A stretch of 27,415 bases of DNA from a virus. Below the pieces are notes generated by a model. That model did not search any database, was not told where the DNA came from, and worked only from the letters and a program-made list of their open reading frames with translations. Every line of letters starts with the position of its first letter. Positions within the stretch are counted from its first letter, which is position 1. The translations under genes were made by a program, and so were the position numbers. The stretch covers positions 1 to 27,415 of IMG/VR virus record IMGVR_UViG_3300017692_000006; one strand, given 5' to 3'. Below are positions 7,186 to 14,182 of this stretch, one piece after another.

Positions 7186-7407
7186 GTGATCAATAACAAC
7201 CGTGTGGTTCTAAATTATGGCAGCTTTACTTGTACGGCAGATTATGCAGTCAAGGAAGCATTTATTTTATCGACGGCATTTGACGCGCTTCAACGCGATC
7301 TTAGCGCTCGGATCGAGATAGGAGAGATTTTGTCGGAATATATTGCAGGTATCAGCAGTTTCGAGGAGACGATTGCAGCGCTCAACGAAGATTTGGACCC
7401 GGAGTAA
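7186..7407 (+). CDS. hypothetical protein (73 aa)
   Basis: GTG 7186 is chosen: GGAGG (7174-7178) is 7 bases upstream, whereas GTG 7180 is too close and 7165 lies in the upstream gene. The sequence begins with a beta-like stretch (RVVLNYGSFTCTADYAV) and continues as helices (AFDALQRDLSARIEIGEILS). It ends acidic. No family recognised. Confidence 0.65.
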   Translation: MINNNRVVLNYGSFTCTADYAVKEAFILSTAFDALQRDLSARIEIGEILSEYIAGISSFEETIAALNEDLDPE

Positions 7408-7412
7408 CGCTG

Positions 7413-7739
7413 ATGAGCTATTGCCGATGGAGTTCCGACAACTGGAAGTCAGACGTTTACGTGTATGAATCGGCGGCTGGCATTGAGATTTACGTGGCCG
7501 GGATGCGTTACCAGGGCGACGCACCAGATGGCGATTACTTCGACGCGGAACATCGCGCTAAGCTGACGGCTTGGCTTCGGGATACAAAGCGCGAATCGAT
7601 TGACGGTCCAAGCGACGCCAAAGCCTATGTAGCGGATCATGAAGAAGCTATCGAGGTTCTTGAGCGCTTGCGACGCGAAGGCTATCATGTGCCTCAATAT
7701 GCGATTGATGCAATCAGAGAGGAATTGGAAGATGTATAA
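7413..7739 (+). CDS. conserved-type phage hypothetical protein (108 aa), MSYCRWSSDNW
   Basis: GGAG (7401-7404) lies 8 bases before the ATG. The N-terminus MSYCRWSSDNWKSDVYVYES matches a type I recall in many phage and prophage genomes, always uncharacterised. After it comes IEIYVAGMRY, then a long charged helical C-terminus (EEAIEVLERLRREGYHVP). No enzyme motif. The stop overlaps the start of the next microprotein. Confidence 0.8.
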   Translation: MSYCRWSSDNWKSDVYVYESAAGIEIYVAGMRYQGDAPDGDYFDAEHRAKLTAWLRDTKRESIDGPSDAKAYVADHEEAIEVLERLRREGYHVPQYAIDAIREELEDV

Positions 7740-7815
7740 TTTCCGCAACGCAATGGTTCTGAACGTCTTGCTTTGGGTGGCGATTGGGGTTATCGTTTGG
7801 CTTGTGGTTTCTTGA
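7732..7815 (+). CDS. 27-residue single-span membrane peptide
   Basis: ATG 7732 overlaps the previous stop (ATGTATAA) behind AGAGAGGAA. The peptide is MYNFRNAM followed by one hydrophobic span (VLLWVAIGVIVWLVV). It ends one base before the next ATG. A third example of the tiny membrane peptides slotted between overlapping genes. Confidence 0.55.
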   Translation: MYNFRNAMVLNVLLWVAIGVIVWLVVS

Positions 7816-7816
7816 G

Positions 7817-8032
7817 ATGCGAATCATCATTGACCACGAGCCCGGCACAGATCATGTCTGGGCGCTGAAAGCGGCGCTCGCGGCTATCGAGAACTATGGC
7901 AAGCCTACTGACGGCGTGCTTGCAAAAGGACGGCCCTTCAACGTGATTGAATATACGCTGATGGGTGGTGACAAACTGGTGTTCGCTGTGGTATGGAACA
8001 AGGATTCGGTTAGGGTTTGGAGGCAGACCTAA
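7817..8032 (+). CDS. hypothetical protein (71 aa)
   Basis: ATG 7817 follows the membrane peptide's stop by one base; an upstream in-frame start (7784) would lie inside that peptide. The sequence MRIIIDHEPGTDHVWALKAA begins beta-like, then a helix, then strands (VIEYTLMGGDKLVFAVVW), suggesting a small alpha/beta fold. No function recognised. Confidence 0.7.
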   Translation: MRIIIDHEPGTDHVWALKAALAAIENYGKPTDGVLAKGRPFNVIEYTLMGGDKLVFAVVWNKDSVRVWRQT

Positions 8033-8053
8033 CAGTCAACAAAGGAGAGAGTT

Positions 8054-8359
8054 ATGGGATTCAACACGGCATTGATTGTTCTCAACGATCATCTTAACGA
8101 CTTGGAGCGTGATACTCAGACAGGTGAAAAGCTTTCTCGTTTGATTCAGGGTAAAGGCTATTCCGATCATGTCTACATGAGCGGTGTTGATTGCTTGCCT
8201 TCGGTTCACGCTGACGGGACGCAGATTGTCGCTATCGGGCAGAATAGCATCAATCTTCTGACGGTAAGCTTTGCGCGTTCGAACGATGAGAAGGCGTTGC
8301 TAAAAGACTTTGCGGATCATCTGGGATATCGGTTGGTTAAGAAAGGAAAGAAGTCATGA
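8054..8359 (+). CDS. hypothetical protein (101 aa)
   Basis: A strong AAAGGAGAGAG precedes the ATG. The protein reads MGFNTALIVLNDHLNDLERD, then VDCLPSVHADGTQIVAIGQN, and ends lysine-rich (VKKGKKS). This arrangement is familiar from phage proteins of unknown role. It overlaps the HD hydrolase start by ATGA, so the two are co-translated. Confidence 0.78.
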   Translation: MGFNTALIVLNDHLNDLERDTQTGEKLSRLIQGKGYSDHVYMSGVDCLPSVHADGTQIVAIGQNSINLLTVSFARSNDEKALLKDFADHLGYRLVKKGKKS

Positions 8360-8895
8360 CGAAATTTGCTCTTCGAAAAGAGCTTATGTTTCATAACCAG
8401 ATCGATTATTGCGAAGCCCGCGCCTTCTCTGTCGGTGCTCATAACGCCGTTGGTCAGGTCCGCAAGTACACGGGCGAGCCGTATTGGAAGCATACGGTTG
8501 CGGTTTCGCAGAAGCTTTTCCATCTAGACGATCTCAGCCTCGCTATGGCGGGGCTTTTGCATGATGTTCTAGAGGATACGAAGGTGACGTATGATCAGTT
8601 GCTATCGGAGTTCGGGCACGATGTAGCTGAGCTTGTCTATCAGGTCACGGACGTAGCGAAGCCGGAAGACGGCAACAGGGCTGAGCGCGTTCGAATAAAC
8701 CGCGAGCATCTAGCCAGGGCGTCGCCACGGGCCAAGAGCCTCAAGCTGGCGGATCTTATCGACAACACGGCATCGATCGTTGCTCACGATCCGAAGTTCG
8801 CGAAGGTGTACCTAGAGGAAAAGCGGCTTCTGATGCCGTTCTTGAGTGAGGGTTGCTCTATTCTTTATCGTCAGGCTATGGAGCAAGTTGGATAG
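8356..8895 (+). CDS. HD-domain phosphohydrolase (MESH1/RelA-SpoT-type)
   Basis: The 179 residues carry the HD signature: RKYTGEPYWKHTVAV (His46), GLLHDVLEDT (His69-Asp70 with the E-D pair 73-74), and KLADLIDNTAS with the last metal-binding Asp (133). 'RKYTGEPY..H...VA' and 'LLHDVLEDT' are hallmarks of the (p)ppGpp hydrolase branch, including stand-alone MESH1-like enzymes. There is no synthetase or ACT domain. It may degrade ppGpp or another nucleotide (NADPH is a known MESH1 substrate), countering host stress signalling. Family firm, substrate inferred. It starts by ATGA overlap. Confidence 0.88.
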   Translation: MTKFALRKELMFHNQIDYCEARAFSVGAHNAVGQVRKYTGEPYWKHTVAVSQKLFHLDDLSLAMAGLLHDVLEDTKVTYDQLLSEFGHDVAELVYQVTDVAKPEDGNRAERVRINREHLARASPRAKSLKLADLIDNTASIVAHDPKFAKVYLEEKRLLMPFLSEGCSILYRQAMEQVG

Positions 8896-8898
8896 ATT

Positions 8899-9126
8899 AT
8901 GCGTGAGCTTTTTATGATTGTTCCTCCGCTCAATCCTTGGGATAAGCCATACGCCGAGGACATCTATTTCGATCTAGGGCTTATGACGATTGCAAAAACG
9001 GCGGGGGAAGCTTGGCGAAGGCAGACGCGCGGCGATATGTCGAAGGTGCAGTTTTGGCATGATCGTGGTTATCGGTTGAAGCGCGTTCAATGCGCGTTCA
9101 TCGAAGAGCCGTCCGGCAAAGGTTGA
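8899..9126 (+). CDS. hypothetical protein (75 aa)
   Basis: It starts 3 bases after the HD hydrolase stop with only a weak ribosome binding site. The protein includes KTAGEAWRRQTRGDMSKV and then WHDRGYRLKRVQ, an 'AW...GYR..RV' layout I recall from small phage proteins. Function unknown. Its TGA lies inside the -35 box (TTGACA) of promoter P3. Confidence 0.72.
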   Translation: MRELFMIVPPLNPWDKPYAEDIYFDLGLMTIAKTAGEAWRRQTRGDMSKVQFWHDRGYRLKRVQCAFIEEPSGKG

Positions 9127-9151
9127 CAAACGCTGGAAATTGGTGTATGGT
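9123..9151 (+). promoter_or_regulatory. sigma70-type promoter P3 before primase-helicase operon
   Basis: TTGACA (9123-9128), 17-bp spacer aacgctggaaattggtg, TATGGT (9146-9151). It shares the 12-mer TTGACAAACGCT with promoter P4 at 13740 and the AAAT of the spacer element. The -35 contains the upstream gene's stop. Confidence 0.75.
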
Positions 9152-9175
9152 GCGGGATTGGTGAGAGGAGAGATT

Positions 9176-9436
9176 ATGATTGAGCAAGTCGCAAGAGCGA
9201 TTGAAAATGCGGCAGGGACTTGCAGTCAGGATGTTTCGTGTTGGCATGAGCACGCTCGCGCAGCCATTGAAGCAATGAGAGAGCCGACGAAGAGAATGCT
9301 TCAGTTTGCCGATGGATATACAGATTTATCAGGATACGATTCCTCGTGTGATGCCTCTTGGAGGCAAAACGAATTTAAGATTGCTTGGCAAGTTATGATT
9401 GATGAAGCCCTTGGCAAAATGGAGCATACCAAGTAA
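9176..9436 (+). CDS. conserved-type phage hypothetical protein (86 aa)
   Basis: ATG 9176 has GAGAGGAGAG just upstream; a longer in-frame start at 9140 would lie inside promoter P3. The opening MIEQVARAIENAAG and the stretch HARAAIEAMREPTKRML, with WQVMIDEAL near the end, match a widespread alphaproteobacterial phage/prophage small protein of unknown function (recollection). The stop overlaps the primase-helicase start (TAATG). Confidence 0.8.
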   Translation: MIEQVARAIENAAGTCSQDVSCWHEHARAAIEAMREPTKRMLQFADGYTDLSGYDSSCDASWRQNEFKIAWQVMIDEALGKMEHTK

Positions 9437-11643
9437 TGGCATTGAAGACCGTCGAAGAACTAGCTCCCGTCAAGCGCTATATCGAGCGCATCGGGGCGCA
9501 CGTAGACAAGATGAAGCACGCGACGATTCGCGTCATGGACGGTAAGTATTTTAAAGAAGTCGGCTCCGTGACCTTCACACAAGAAGGAGAGGTCACGGCG
9601 AGCGCAGGCTATGAGCCGACGCCAGAGGAACGCGAGTCGATCAAGTATGCGCTGAAGAACGCTGAATGGCCGATCTATCGATTTATCCGTGAAGACGAGC
9701 CAAGGCCGAAGGCGGTCATCGAAGCCGACAAAAAGGATGTGTTCGAGTTCAAGGATCATGATGGCAATATCGTCATGATCCAAGTGCGAATGGAGTTAAA
9801 GAAGGGGGAAAGAGCCTACGTTCCGTTCACGCAATATAATGATGATGTCTGGCGAGCTATGCATCCAGAGGGGGAGTACCCGCTTTGGGGCCTTGAGAAT
9901 GTAACGCAAGGCTGCACTGTCATCATTAGTGAAGGGGCGAAGTCGGCGCGGCGAATGCAACGTATGATTGAGCAAAAGACGCGCGCTGATAAGGAGCTTT
10001 ACGCCTCCCATCCGTGGGCGACTGAGCTTGATCATGCCGTTCACATCGGCTTTATCGGTGGCGCTTACGCAACGGACAAGACGAATTGGGGCGTGCTTCG
10101 AAAGCTAGGCGTGCGAAACGTCATCATTGTGGCTGATAACGATCGAGCGGGGCAAAGCGTTGTTCCGCTCATTTCGCGTGCCGTCAACCTTCCTTGCTGG
10201 TGGATTCAGTTCACCGGGGCTTTTCCTGTGGCGCACGATCTTGGCGACGACTTCCCGCCCAATCTCTTCCGAGAGATCAAAGGAAAGCGTTATTATGTCG
10301 GGCCTGCGTTCGAAGATTTGCTTCAGTTCGGGACATGGGCGACGGACGTTGTTCTAGATCCTGACGACCCGAAGGGTAAGAAGACGAGTGTTTTTCTTCG
10401 CGATAGCTTTCGCGAGCAATGGGCTTATCTTGACAATCAGGCGCTTTTCGTCTGCGCGCGAAAGCCTGAGATGATGTACGACAAGGACAAGTTCAATATG
10501 TTTGCGGCTGGGTGGTCCGATACGCCCAACCTAGCGGCCAAGATTTTGCAGCGCCGAATTGGCACGATCAGCCGCTATACTTATCGGCCCGATATTGACG
10601 CTATGGTTGTAAACGACGAGGGGGTGCCGGCGCTTAACATCTATCGGAAACCGAAGATCAAGGCTGTGGCTGGAGACACAACGCCATTCCTAGAATTCAT
10701 GGCTTACATGGTTCCTGATGAAAAAGAGAGGCATGAGGTCATGCGGTGGTGCGCGACGCTGATTGCACGGCCAGAGGTTCGGATGCGCTATGCGCTTCTG
10801 ATGATCTCAGAGAACCAAGGCATTGGTAAGACGACGCTAGGGGAGTCGATCTTGATGCCGCTGCTAGGGGAGGCGAACGTCTCCAAGCCTTCAGTCAAGG
10901 AGCTTGAGGACAAGTACAACGGTTATATCGGGATGAAGCGGCTGGCGATCGTTGACGAGTTGTATGGATCTAAGAAGCTCTACAATCAGATGAAGAGCAT
11001 GGTTTCCGATGATTATGTGAACCTTCGCGAGATGTATCGGGATGGCATTAAGATCCGAAATTGGGTTACGGTCTATGGGACATCGAATAGTGAAGAAGCG
11101 CTTTCGATTGAGAAAGATGATCGACGTTGGTTGATTCCGAAGCTGGCTGAGGACGCTTGGCCACGGGCGAAGTTTGCCGAGTTCAACGACTGGCTTTTTA
11201 GCGGCGGGCTTTCAATCGTCAAGTTTTGGGCGGAACAGTTCGGGGATTATGTGGCTACGGGGGAGCGTGCCCCCAAAACGCGACGCAAGGCTGAGATCGT
11301 TGAGGAGGCTAGGATGCCGGCTGAACGCGAGGCTTATCGATTGGCGAGTATCGCAGTTGAGACGGGGGCCAAGTGCTCTATGTCGTCTGTGGCGGTCGAG
11401 CAGTGGGTGCGCGATGGGAAGGATATTCGCCAACGAGTGACGGCACACAATCTTCTGAAGGCCATGCAAGAGGCCGGCATGATCAAGACGAAGTATCGCA
11501 CGGTCGTCGGGGGCTTTAATCAGTACCTCATCATGACGCCTTCGCTATGGGAAGATCTGAGGAACATGGACGAGGCCGATCAGAAGAAGCAGGCCAAGGA
11601 CTGGATTCGGTCGCCTGATAAGGTTTTAGAGCAAGATATGTGA
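9436..11643 (+). CDS. primase-helicase: Toprim-like domain plus SF3 helicase (DUF5906/D5-like)
   Basis: The 735-residue replication protein probably primes and unwinds the phage genome. A Toprim-like segment has Glu166 (VIISEGAKS) and ADNDRAG (233-239) with the Asp-x-Asp pair. A superfamily 3 helicase follows: Walker A SENQGIGKTT (458-467), Walker B KRLAIVDEL (501-509), sensor Asn551 in YGTSNSEEA, and the arginine-finger region EKDDRRW (559-565). A helical or winged C-terminus of about 100 residues may bind DNA. No CHC2 zinc finger is seen at the N-terminus. The putative origin lies directly downstream, consistent with an initiator role. Confidence 0.88.
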   Translation: MALKTVEELAPVKRYIERIGAHVDKMKHATIRVMDGKYFKEVGSVTFTQEGEVTASAGYEPTPEERESIKYALKNAEWPIYRFIREDEPRPKAVIEADKKDVFEFKDHDGNIVMIQVRMELKKGERAYVPFTQYNDDVWRAMHPEGEYPLWGLENVTQGCTVIISEGAKSARRMQRMIEQKTRADKELYASHPWATELDHAVHIGFIGGAYATDKTNWGVLRKLGVRNVIIVADNDRAGQSVVPLISRAVNLPCWWIQFTGAFPVAHDLGDDFPPNLFREIKGKRYYVGPAFEDLLQFGTWATDVVLDPDDPKGKKTSVFLRDSFREQWAYLDNQALFVCARKPEMMYDKDKFNMFAAGWSDTPNLAAKILQRRIGTISRYTYRPDIDAMVVNDEGVPALNIYRKPKIKAVAGDTTPFLEFMAYMVPDEKERHEVMRWCATLIARPEVRMRYALLMISENQGIGKTTLGESILMPLLGEANVSKPSVKELEDKYNGYIGMKRLAIVDELYGSKKLYNQMKSMVSDDYVNLREMYRDGIKIRNWVTVYGTSNSEEALSIEKDDRRWLIPKLAEDAWPRAKFAEFNDWLFSGGLSIVKFWAEQFGDYVATGERAPKTRRKAEIVEEARMPAEREAYRLASIAVETGAKCSMSSVAVEQWVRDGKDIRQRVTAHNLLKAMQEAGMIKTKYRTVVGGFNQYLIMTPSLWEDLRNMDEADQKKQAKDWIRSPDKVLEQDM

Positions 11644-11651
11644 CGGCAAGA

Positions 11652-11900
11652 GATATACACTTTTTGTGGCTCGAAAAAGTGTATTTGAAAAGTGTATGCC
11701 CTCAAAGCCTTATGGTATAGGGGTTTCAGCACTTACTATACACTTTTTTATTCTTTTCTTATAACTTTAAGAAGAAGAAGAAGAGTTAAATAGAAGAGCC
11801 TATAAAGGAGTTTGCACTTTTCGCCTAAAAAAGTGTATTCTGTTTTTCGAAACCCTTATGCTGTAGGGCTTTGAGGCCTACACATTTTTGAAAGTGTCTG
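11652..11900. repeat. iteron/inverted-repeat array, putative replication origin
   Basis: No gene is placed between 11644 and 11887. AAAAAGTGTAT occurs at 11674-11684, 11687-11697 (first base G) and 11828-11838 on the plus strand, and inverted at 11655-11665 and 11738-11748. Degenerate copies lie near 11814-11822 and 11879-11897. A 28-bp imperfect inverted repeat (23/28 identical) has arms at 11700-11727 and 11849-11876, each itself roughly palindromic (AAA-CC-TA...TA-GG-TTT). Between the arms is an AT-rich stretch and an AAG-repeat (11769-11784). Iterons, dyads and an AT-rich element beside the primase-helicase are what an origin looks like; a repressor-binding control region is the main alternative. 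Confidence 0.65.
11812..11841 (+). promoter_or_regulatory. possible promoter inside the origin-like region
   Basis: TTGCAC (11812-11817), 18-bp spacer, TATTCT (11836-11841). It overlaps the iteron copy at 11828-11838, so a protein binding the iterons could repress it. Weaker than the other promoters. Confidence 0.35.
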
Positions 11901-12328
11901 TTTTGGCCAGTGAAATTCTGTATAAGAAGGCTTTTCGGAAGGAGTACGGAGGCTGGAGTTCGGCTGTGGAACCCGCCCGAGGCGGTGATACGGGCGCCGC
12001 TGACATCAACGTTCTAAGCTATGATGGGCGGATCGTGCCTATCGAGCTAAAGCTTGGTTCGATCAAGGATTCGCGGATCTTTGTCAAGAAGCCCGGCATC
12101 CGGCCAGCGCAAATCGCTTGGCACTACGATCTTCACAGCCAAGGCGGCTTCAGCCTTCTCGCTATCGGCGTCGAGCACGAGAAGAAGTGGCTGACCTATT
12201 TCGTGGCTGGATCTAGGCTGGCTGGCTGGCGGGAAGGGTTCATTCCCGGCGATTCCTATGATGCCAAAACCCTTTTTGGTCGTGTCGCGGCGCTCACGAG
12301 ACAGCATTTCGATTTTAAAGCCCGCTGA
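11888..12328 (+). CDS. PD-(D/E)XK-type nuclease, Holliday-junction-resolvase/VRR-NUC-like
   Basis: The 144-146-residue product has the restriction-endonuclease fold layout: an N-terminal helix, then GGDTGAADINVL with an acidic residue, then VPIELKLG giving the E-x-K pair. Phage proteins like this cleave recombination or replication intermediates. KPGIRPAQIAWHYD and GGFSLLAIGV continue the alpha/beta core. No ATG is available in frame; TTG 11888 or GTG 11894 are the candidates, with GAGG at 11873-11876. It sits between the putative origin and a NusG-like gene. Resolvase versus general nuclease cannot be decided here. Confidence 0.72.
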   Translation: MKVSVLASEILYKKAFRKEYGGWSSAVEPARGGDTGAADINVLSYDGRIVPIELKLGSIKDSRIFVKKPGIRPAQIAWHYDLHSQGGFSLLAIGVEHEKKWLTYFVAGSRLAGWREGFIPGDSYDAKTLFGRVAALTRQHFDFKAR

Positions 12329-12338
12329 GAGGCGTTCT

Positions 12339-12350
12339 AGCCTTAAGGCT
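12339..12350. repeat. 12-bp perfect palindrome AGCCTTAAGGCT
   Basis: It lies in the 110-base gap between the nuclease and the KOW gene. It can form only a 4-bp-stem hairpin with a TTAA loop and has no T-run, so it is more likely a protein site than a terminator. No promoter was seen in the gap. Confidence 0.35.
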
Positions 12351-12438
12351 CCGCAACTACCGCCCAACCCTACAAATCGCGTCAGCGGCCATCCTCGTGC
12401 GAATAAACGCATATCCACATTCAAACGGAGCAATCATT

Positions 12439-12849
12439 TTGCAATTTAACATCATTCGCGTGGTTTCGAGCCGTGAATCTCTCGTTGCGGAGAAGCTGAA
12501 CGCGATCGAAGGCGTCACTGCCGCTGATCCTGGCTTGGGCGGCTATGTCTACGTCAACCTTGACGATGAGAACCTAGCGCAGAAGATCCGAAAGACGTTC
12601 GGGTTCATCAAGTTCGTGATGAGTGGGCCGAAATACGCCGTCGTTGACTATACGCCGCTTGAGCCTGAGAAGCCGAAGGAGGTGCCCGTGCTCGCGATCG
12701 GGGCACCTATCGTGGTTGTCGATGGGCCGTTCAAGGGGCAGAAAGGAATTGTTGCCTTGCAGGATGGCGATCAGGTCGAAGTCAGTATCCAAATGTTCGG
12801 GAAGCTTGCGCTTTTGCGGATGAGCGTTGATTGGATAGAGGGTACATAA
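12439..12849 (+). CDS. NusG-like transcription factor with KOW motif
   Basis: The 136-residue protein looks like a compact NusG paralogue: an N-terminal NGN-like domain (NIIRVVSSRESLVAEKLNAI, then GYVYVNLDDENLAQKI) and a C-terminal KOW domain (GAPIVVVDGPFKGQKGIV, then VEVSIQMFGKLALLRMS). Such proteins bind RNA polymerase and promote elongation or antitermination. TTG 12439 is chosen since CGGAG sits 8 bases upstream and the product then begins like NusG; a GTG at 12397 would add 14 residues without homology-like features. It might let phage transcription pass the terminators found here, which is inference. Confidence 0.8.
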   Translation: MQFNIIRVVSSRESLVAEKLNAIEGVTAADPGLGGYVYVNLDDENLAQKIRKTFGFIKFVMSGPKYAVVDYTPLEPEKPKEVPVLAIGAPIVVVDGPFKGQKGIVALQDGDQVEVSIQMFGKLALLRMSVDWIEGT

Positions 12850-12851
12850 AG

Positions 12852-12872
12852 AAAAAGGCCCCGAAGGGCCTT
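12852..12872 (-). terminator. intrinsic terminator for leftward gene
   Basis: A perfect 7-bp stem (12855-12861 with 12866-12872) and CGAA loop; read leftward it is followed by five U. It overlaps the stop of the leftward gene and separates it from the convergent KOW gene. The rightward side has only a short TT, so it is weaker in that direction. Confidence 0.75.
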
Positions 12873-13098
12873 AAAGGTATTCAGAAGCCATTCGCTTCGC
12901 AAAGCGAGGATCGTGACTAAATTGCTCTAAAGCCTCTTTGGCGTATTTAGTAGCAGTTGCCTTGGAGCGGAACGGGCGTCCTGCATCGCCAGGAATCAAA
13001 ACTTTGGCCTGCTTCGTGCCGTTGGAGACGATAAGAGCAGCACAAAACCAACCATCTTCGTTGGCGGTGTAGCTAGCCTGAACCTTTGAATTTTCCAT
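12871..13098 (-). CDS. hypothetical protein (75 aa), leftward
   Basis: A strong AAGGAGAGAAG precedes the ATG at 13098. The product is basic and soluble: ANEDGWFCAALIVSNGTKQA, then GRPFRSKATATKYAKEALEQ. It looks like a small alpha/beta protein, a possible nucleic-acid binder by charge only. Promoter candidate upstream at 13125-13153 and a terminator at its stop make it a monocistronic unit. Confidence 0.75.
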   Translation of the reverse strand: MENSKVQASYTANEDGWFCAALIVSNGTKQAKVLIPGDAGRPFRSKATATKYAKEALEQFSHDPRFAKRMASEYL

Positions 13099-13124
13099 CT
13101 CTTCTCTCCTTGTTCCGATAATTT

Positions 13125-13153
13125 ATATTCGCACATGGCCTAGAGGCTGTCAA
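13125..13153 (-). promoter_or_regulatory. leftward promoter candidate
   Basis: Read leftward: TTGACA (13153-13148), 17-bp spacer ending GC, then GAATAT; a TATAAA lies 3 bases further on. The -35 is perfect, the -10 weak. Confidence 0.5.
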
Positions 13154-13399
13154 CGAGTTTTTACAGCCAAGTTCCCTTTTTACGTAGTTTCCTAGCCTTA
13201 TCCATATAAATTGCATGGTGCTAAGGCATAGAACGATGAAAAGAGGCCACCAAAAGACAATTTGCATGGCAGGCGCGTGAAGCAAGATGGCCCTTTTCGT
13301 GCAACTTGGTAAAGACCATAAATCCATTATTTCGAACGTTTTGATAGCCTGGAATAACATCGCCGCGTCCAGTTCTTGCCTTGTGTGATACCGGGTTCA
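13154..13399 (-). other. stretch with no confident gene; doubtful membrane ORF
   Basis: About 250 bases between two leftward genes. A leftward frame open from ATG 13360 could encode a protein with one hydrophobic span (MQIVFWWPLFIVLCLSTMQF), but none of its starts has a clear ribosome binding site. The frame also runs on through the promoter and ribosome binding site of the downstream gene to 13073. It may be a decayed gene. Nothing else was seen. Confidence 0.3.
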
Positions 13400-13639
13400 T
13401 TACGCAGCCTTATAGGTAACGAAAACTTCGCCAGACTCGCAGGAAGCGAGACCGAAGTCGCCGCTGGTAGTACGAAAACCATTCTCGTTCAGGACACGGG
13501 CAACAACCTCCCAAGAGCCATCGAATACAACGCGAAAACCGTTATTCAGCATCTTTGTGCGGGCCTTAACGCCTTCGTTGAGGAGGACCAGAGCAACCAA
13601 GGCCTTGTCTTCCTTCGTGGTGTAAAGCAGCTTGGTCAT
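13400..13639 (-). CDS. hypothetical protein (79 aa), leftward
   Basis: ATG at 13639 preceded by CGGAGC. The protein (MTKLLYTTKEDKALVALVLL, then GFRVVFDGSWEVVARVLNEN, ending EVFVTYKAA) is soluble with no known motif. It has its own promoter at 13677-13705, divergent from the strong rightward promoter of the structured RNA. Confidence 0.75.
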   Translation of the reverse strand: MTKLLYTTKEDKALVALVLLNEGVKARTKMLNNGFRVVFDGSWEVVARVLNENGFRTTSGDFGLASCESGEVFVTYKAA

Positions 13640-13676
13640 TTATTTGCTCCGGTTCTTGTCTCGTTCTGTGATTAAA

Positions 13677-13705
13677 GATATAGCTCGCACTCAAACCCCC
13701 GTCAA
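13677..13705 (-). promoter_or_regulatory. leftward promoter, divergent from P4
   Basis: Read leftward: TTGACG (13705-13700), 17-bp spacer ggggtttgagtgcgagc, TATATC (13682-13677). Its -35 lies 34 bases from the rightward -35 of P4, so the two polymerases or a shared regulator could interfere. Confidence 0.7.
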
Positions 13706-13739
13706 CAAAAATCGTCACGTAACCCAAATTATTTTTCGC

Positions 13740-13768
13740 TTGACAAACGCTTCGAAATCGTCTATACT
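13740..13768 (+). promoter_or_regulatory. strong sigma70-type promoter P4 for structured RNA/terS
   Basis: TTGACA (13740-13745), 17-bp spacer aacgcttcgaaatcgtc with GAAAT at positions 9-13, TATACT (13763-13768). Closest to consensus of all promoters here together with P5. The expected start is near 13775, just before the closing stem of the RNA. Confidence 0.85.
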
Positions 13769-13774
13769 ATACCA

Positions 13775-14182
13775 CGCTAAAGGTTGCTCGCTACAACAGG
13801 TTTGGTCTCCTGCCTGTTCCTTGCTTGAGTCTAAGACCTAAAGCCTCCCGCCTCCCCTTGAATGGGTTTGAGGCAGGCGCGCCCAACTAACCTGTCCTCT
13901 CTCCGGGTTGGTTGGGCCTCTAATTGCATACAACCGGCGAAAGCCGCGCGCCGCGAATGGCGTACTTGTTAGGGGCGGTCCGTAAGGATGTAGCTGCAAT
14001 GCTACCGACTCGTTTGCGAAAGCAAAGAGCAAAAGCGCGCCCCATCTTAATCAGGACGTATGAGGCTCGGTAACGATGTCCTCAAGAGGCAGTGACTCCG
14101 ATGGGACTGCTATGCATAGAGCCAATGACTTTCGGATAGGTTGGCTCCGTCCTGATACTATATCTAGCGTAATAAGCAATTT
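13775..14182 (+). ncRNA. large structured RNA (about 400 nt) upstream of terS, unclassified
   Basis: No convincing ORF, but dense complementary segments. The ends pair: 13781-13793 with 14165-14182, with a TAATA bulge. Inside, in order, are: a hairpin (13795-13800/13813-13818) whose loop 13801-13808 can pair with 13834-13842, a pseudoknot; a bulged stem 13843-13857/13864-13878; a 13-bp stem 13881-13893/13905-13917; a three-way junction (13930-13933/13966-13969) with a GAAA-capped hairpin (13935-13946) and a second hairpin (13949-13962); a four-way junction closed by 13972-13977/14038-14043 with a GTAA hairpin (13978-13989), 13990-14005 and a GAAA hairpin (14009-14029); and a four-way junction closed by 9 bp (14050-14058/14148-14156) with hairpins 14061-14084 (GTAA loop), 14089-14110 and 14119-14147. 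Not recognisably tRNA, tmRNA, RNase P or group I/II intron. Confidence 0.8.

Noticed and set aside
6588-7199. A 203-codon minus-strand frame across several small genes
   Set aside because: It crosses four tightly coupled plus-strand genes with good ribosome binding sites and has no recognisable domain.
13376-13675. Rightward ORF of 99 codons
   Set aside because: Opposite strand to a gene with a ribosome binding site and promoter (13400-13639); no ribosome binding site of its own.
13775-14182. Group I or group II intron
   Set aside because: No group I core segments (for example GACUANNNGUC-like R and S elements) and no typical domain V; flanks do not form an interrupted gene.
13775-14182. 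tRNA, tmRNA or RNase P RNA
   Set aside because: No T-arm GGTTCGA box, no CCA-terminated acceptor, no tag-reading frame and none of the RNase P conserved blocks.
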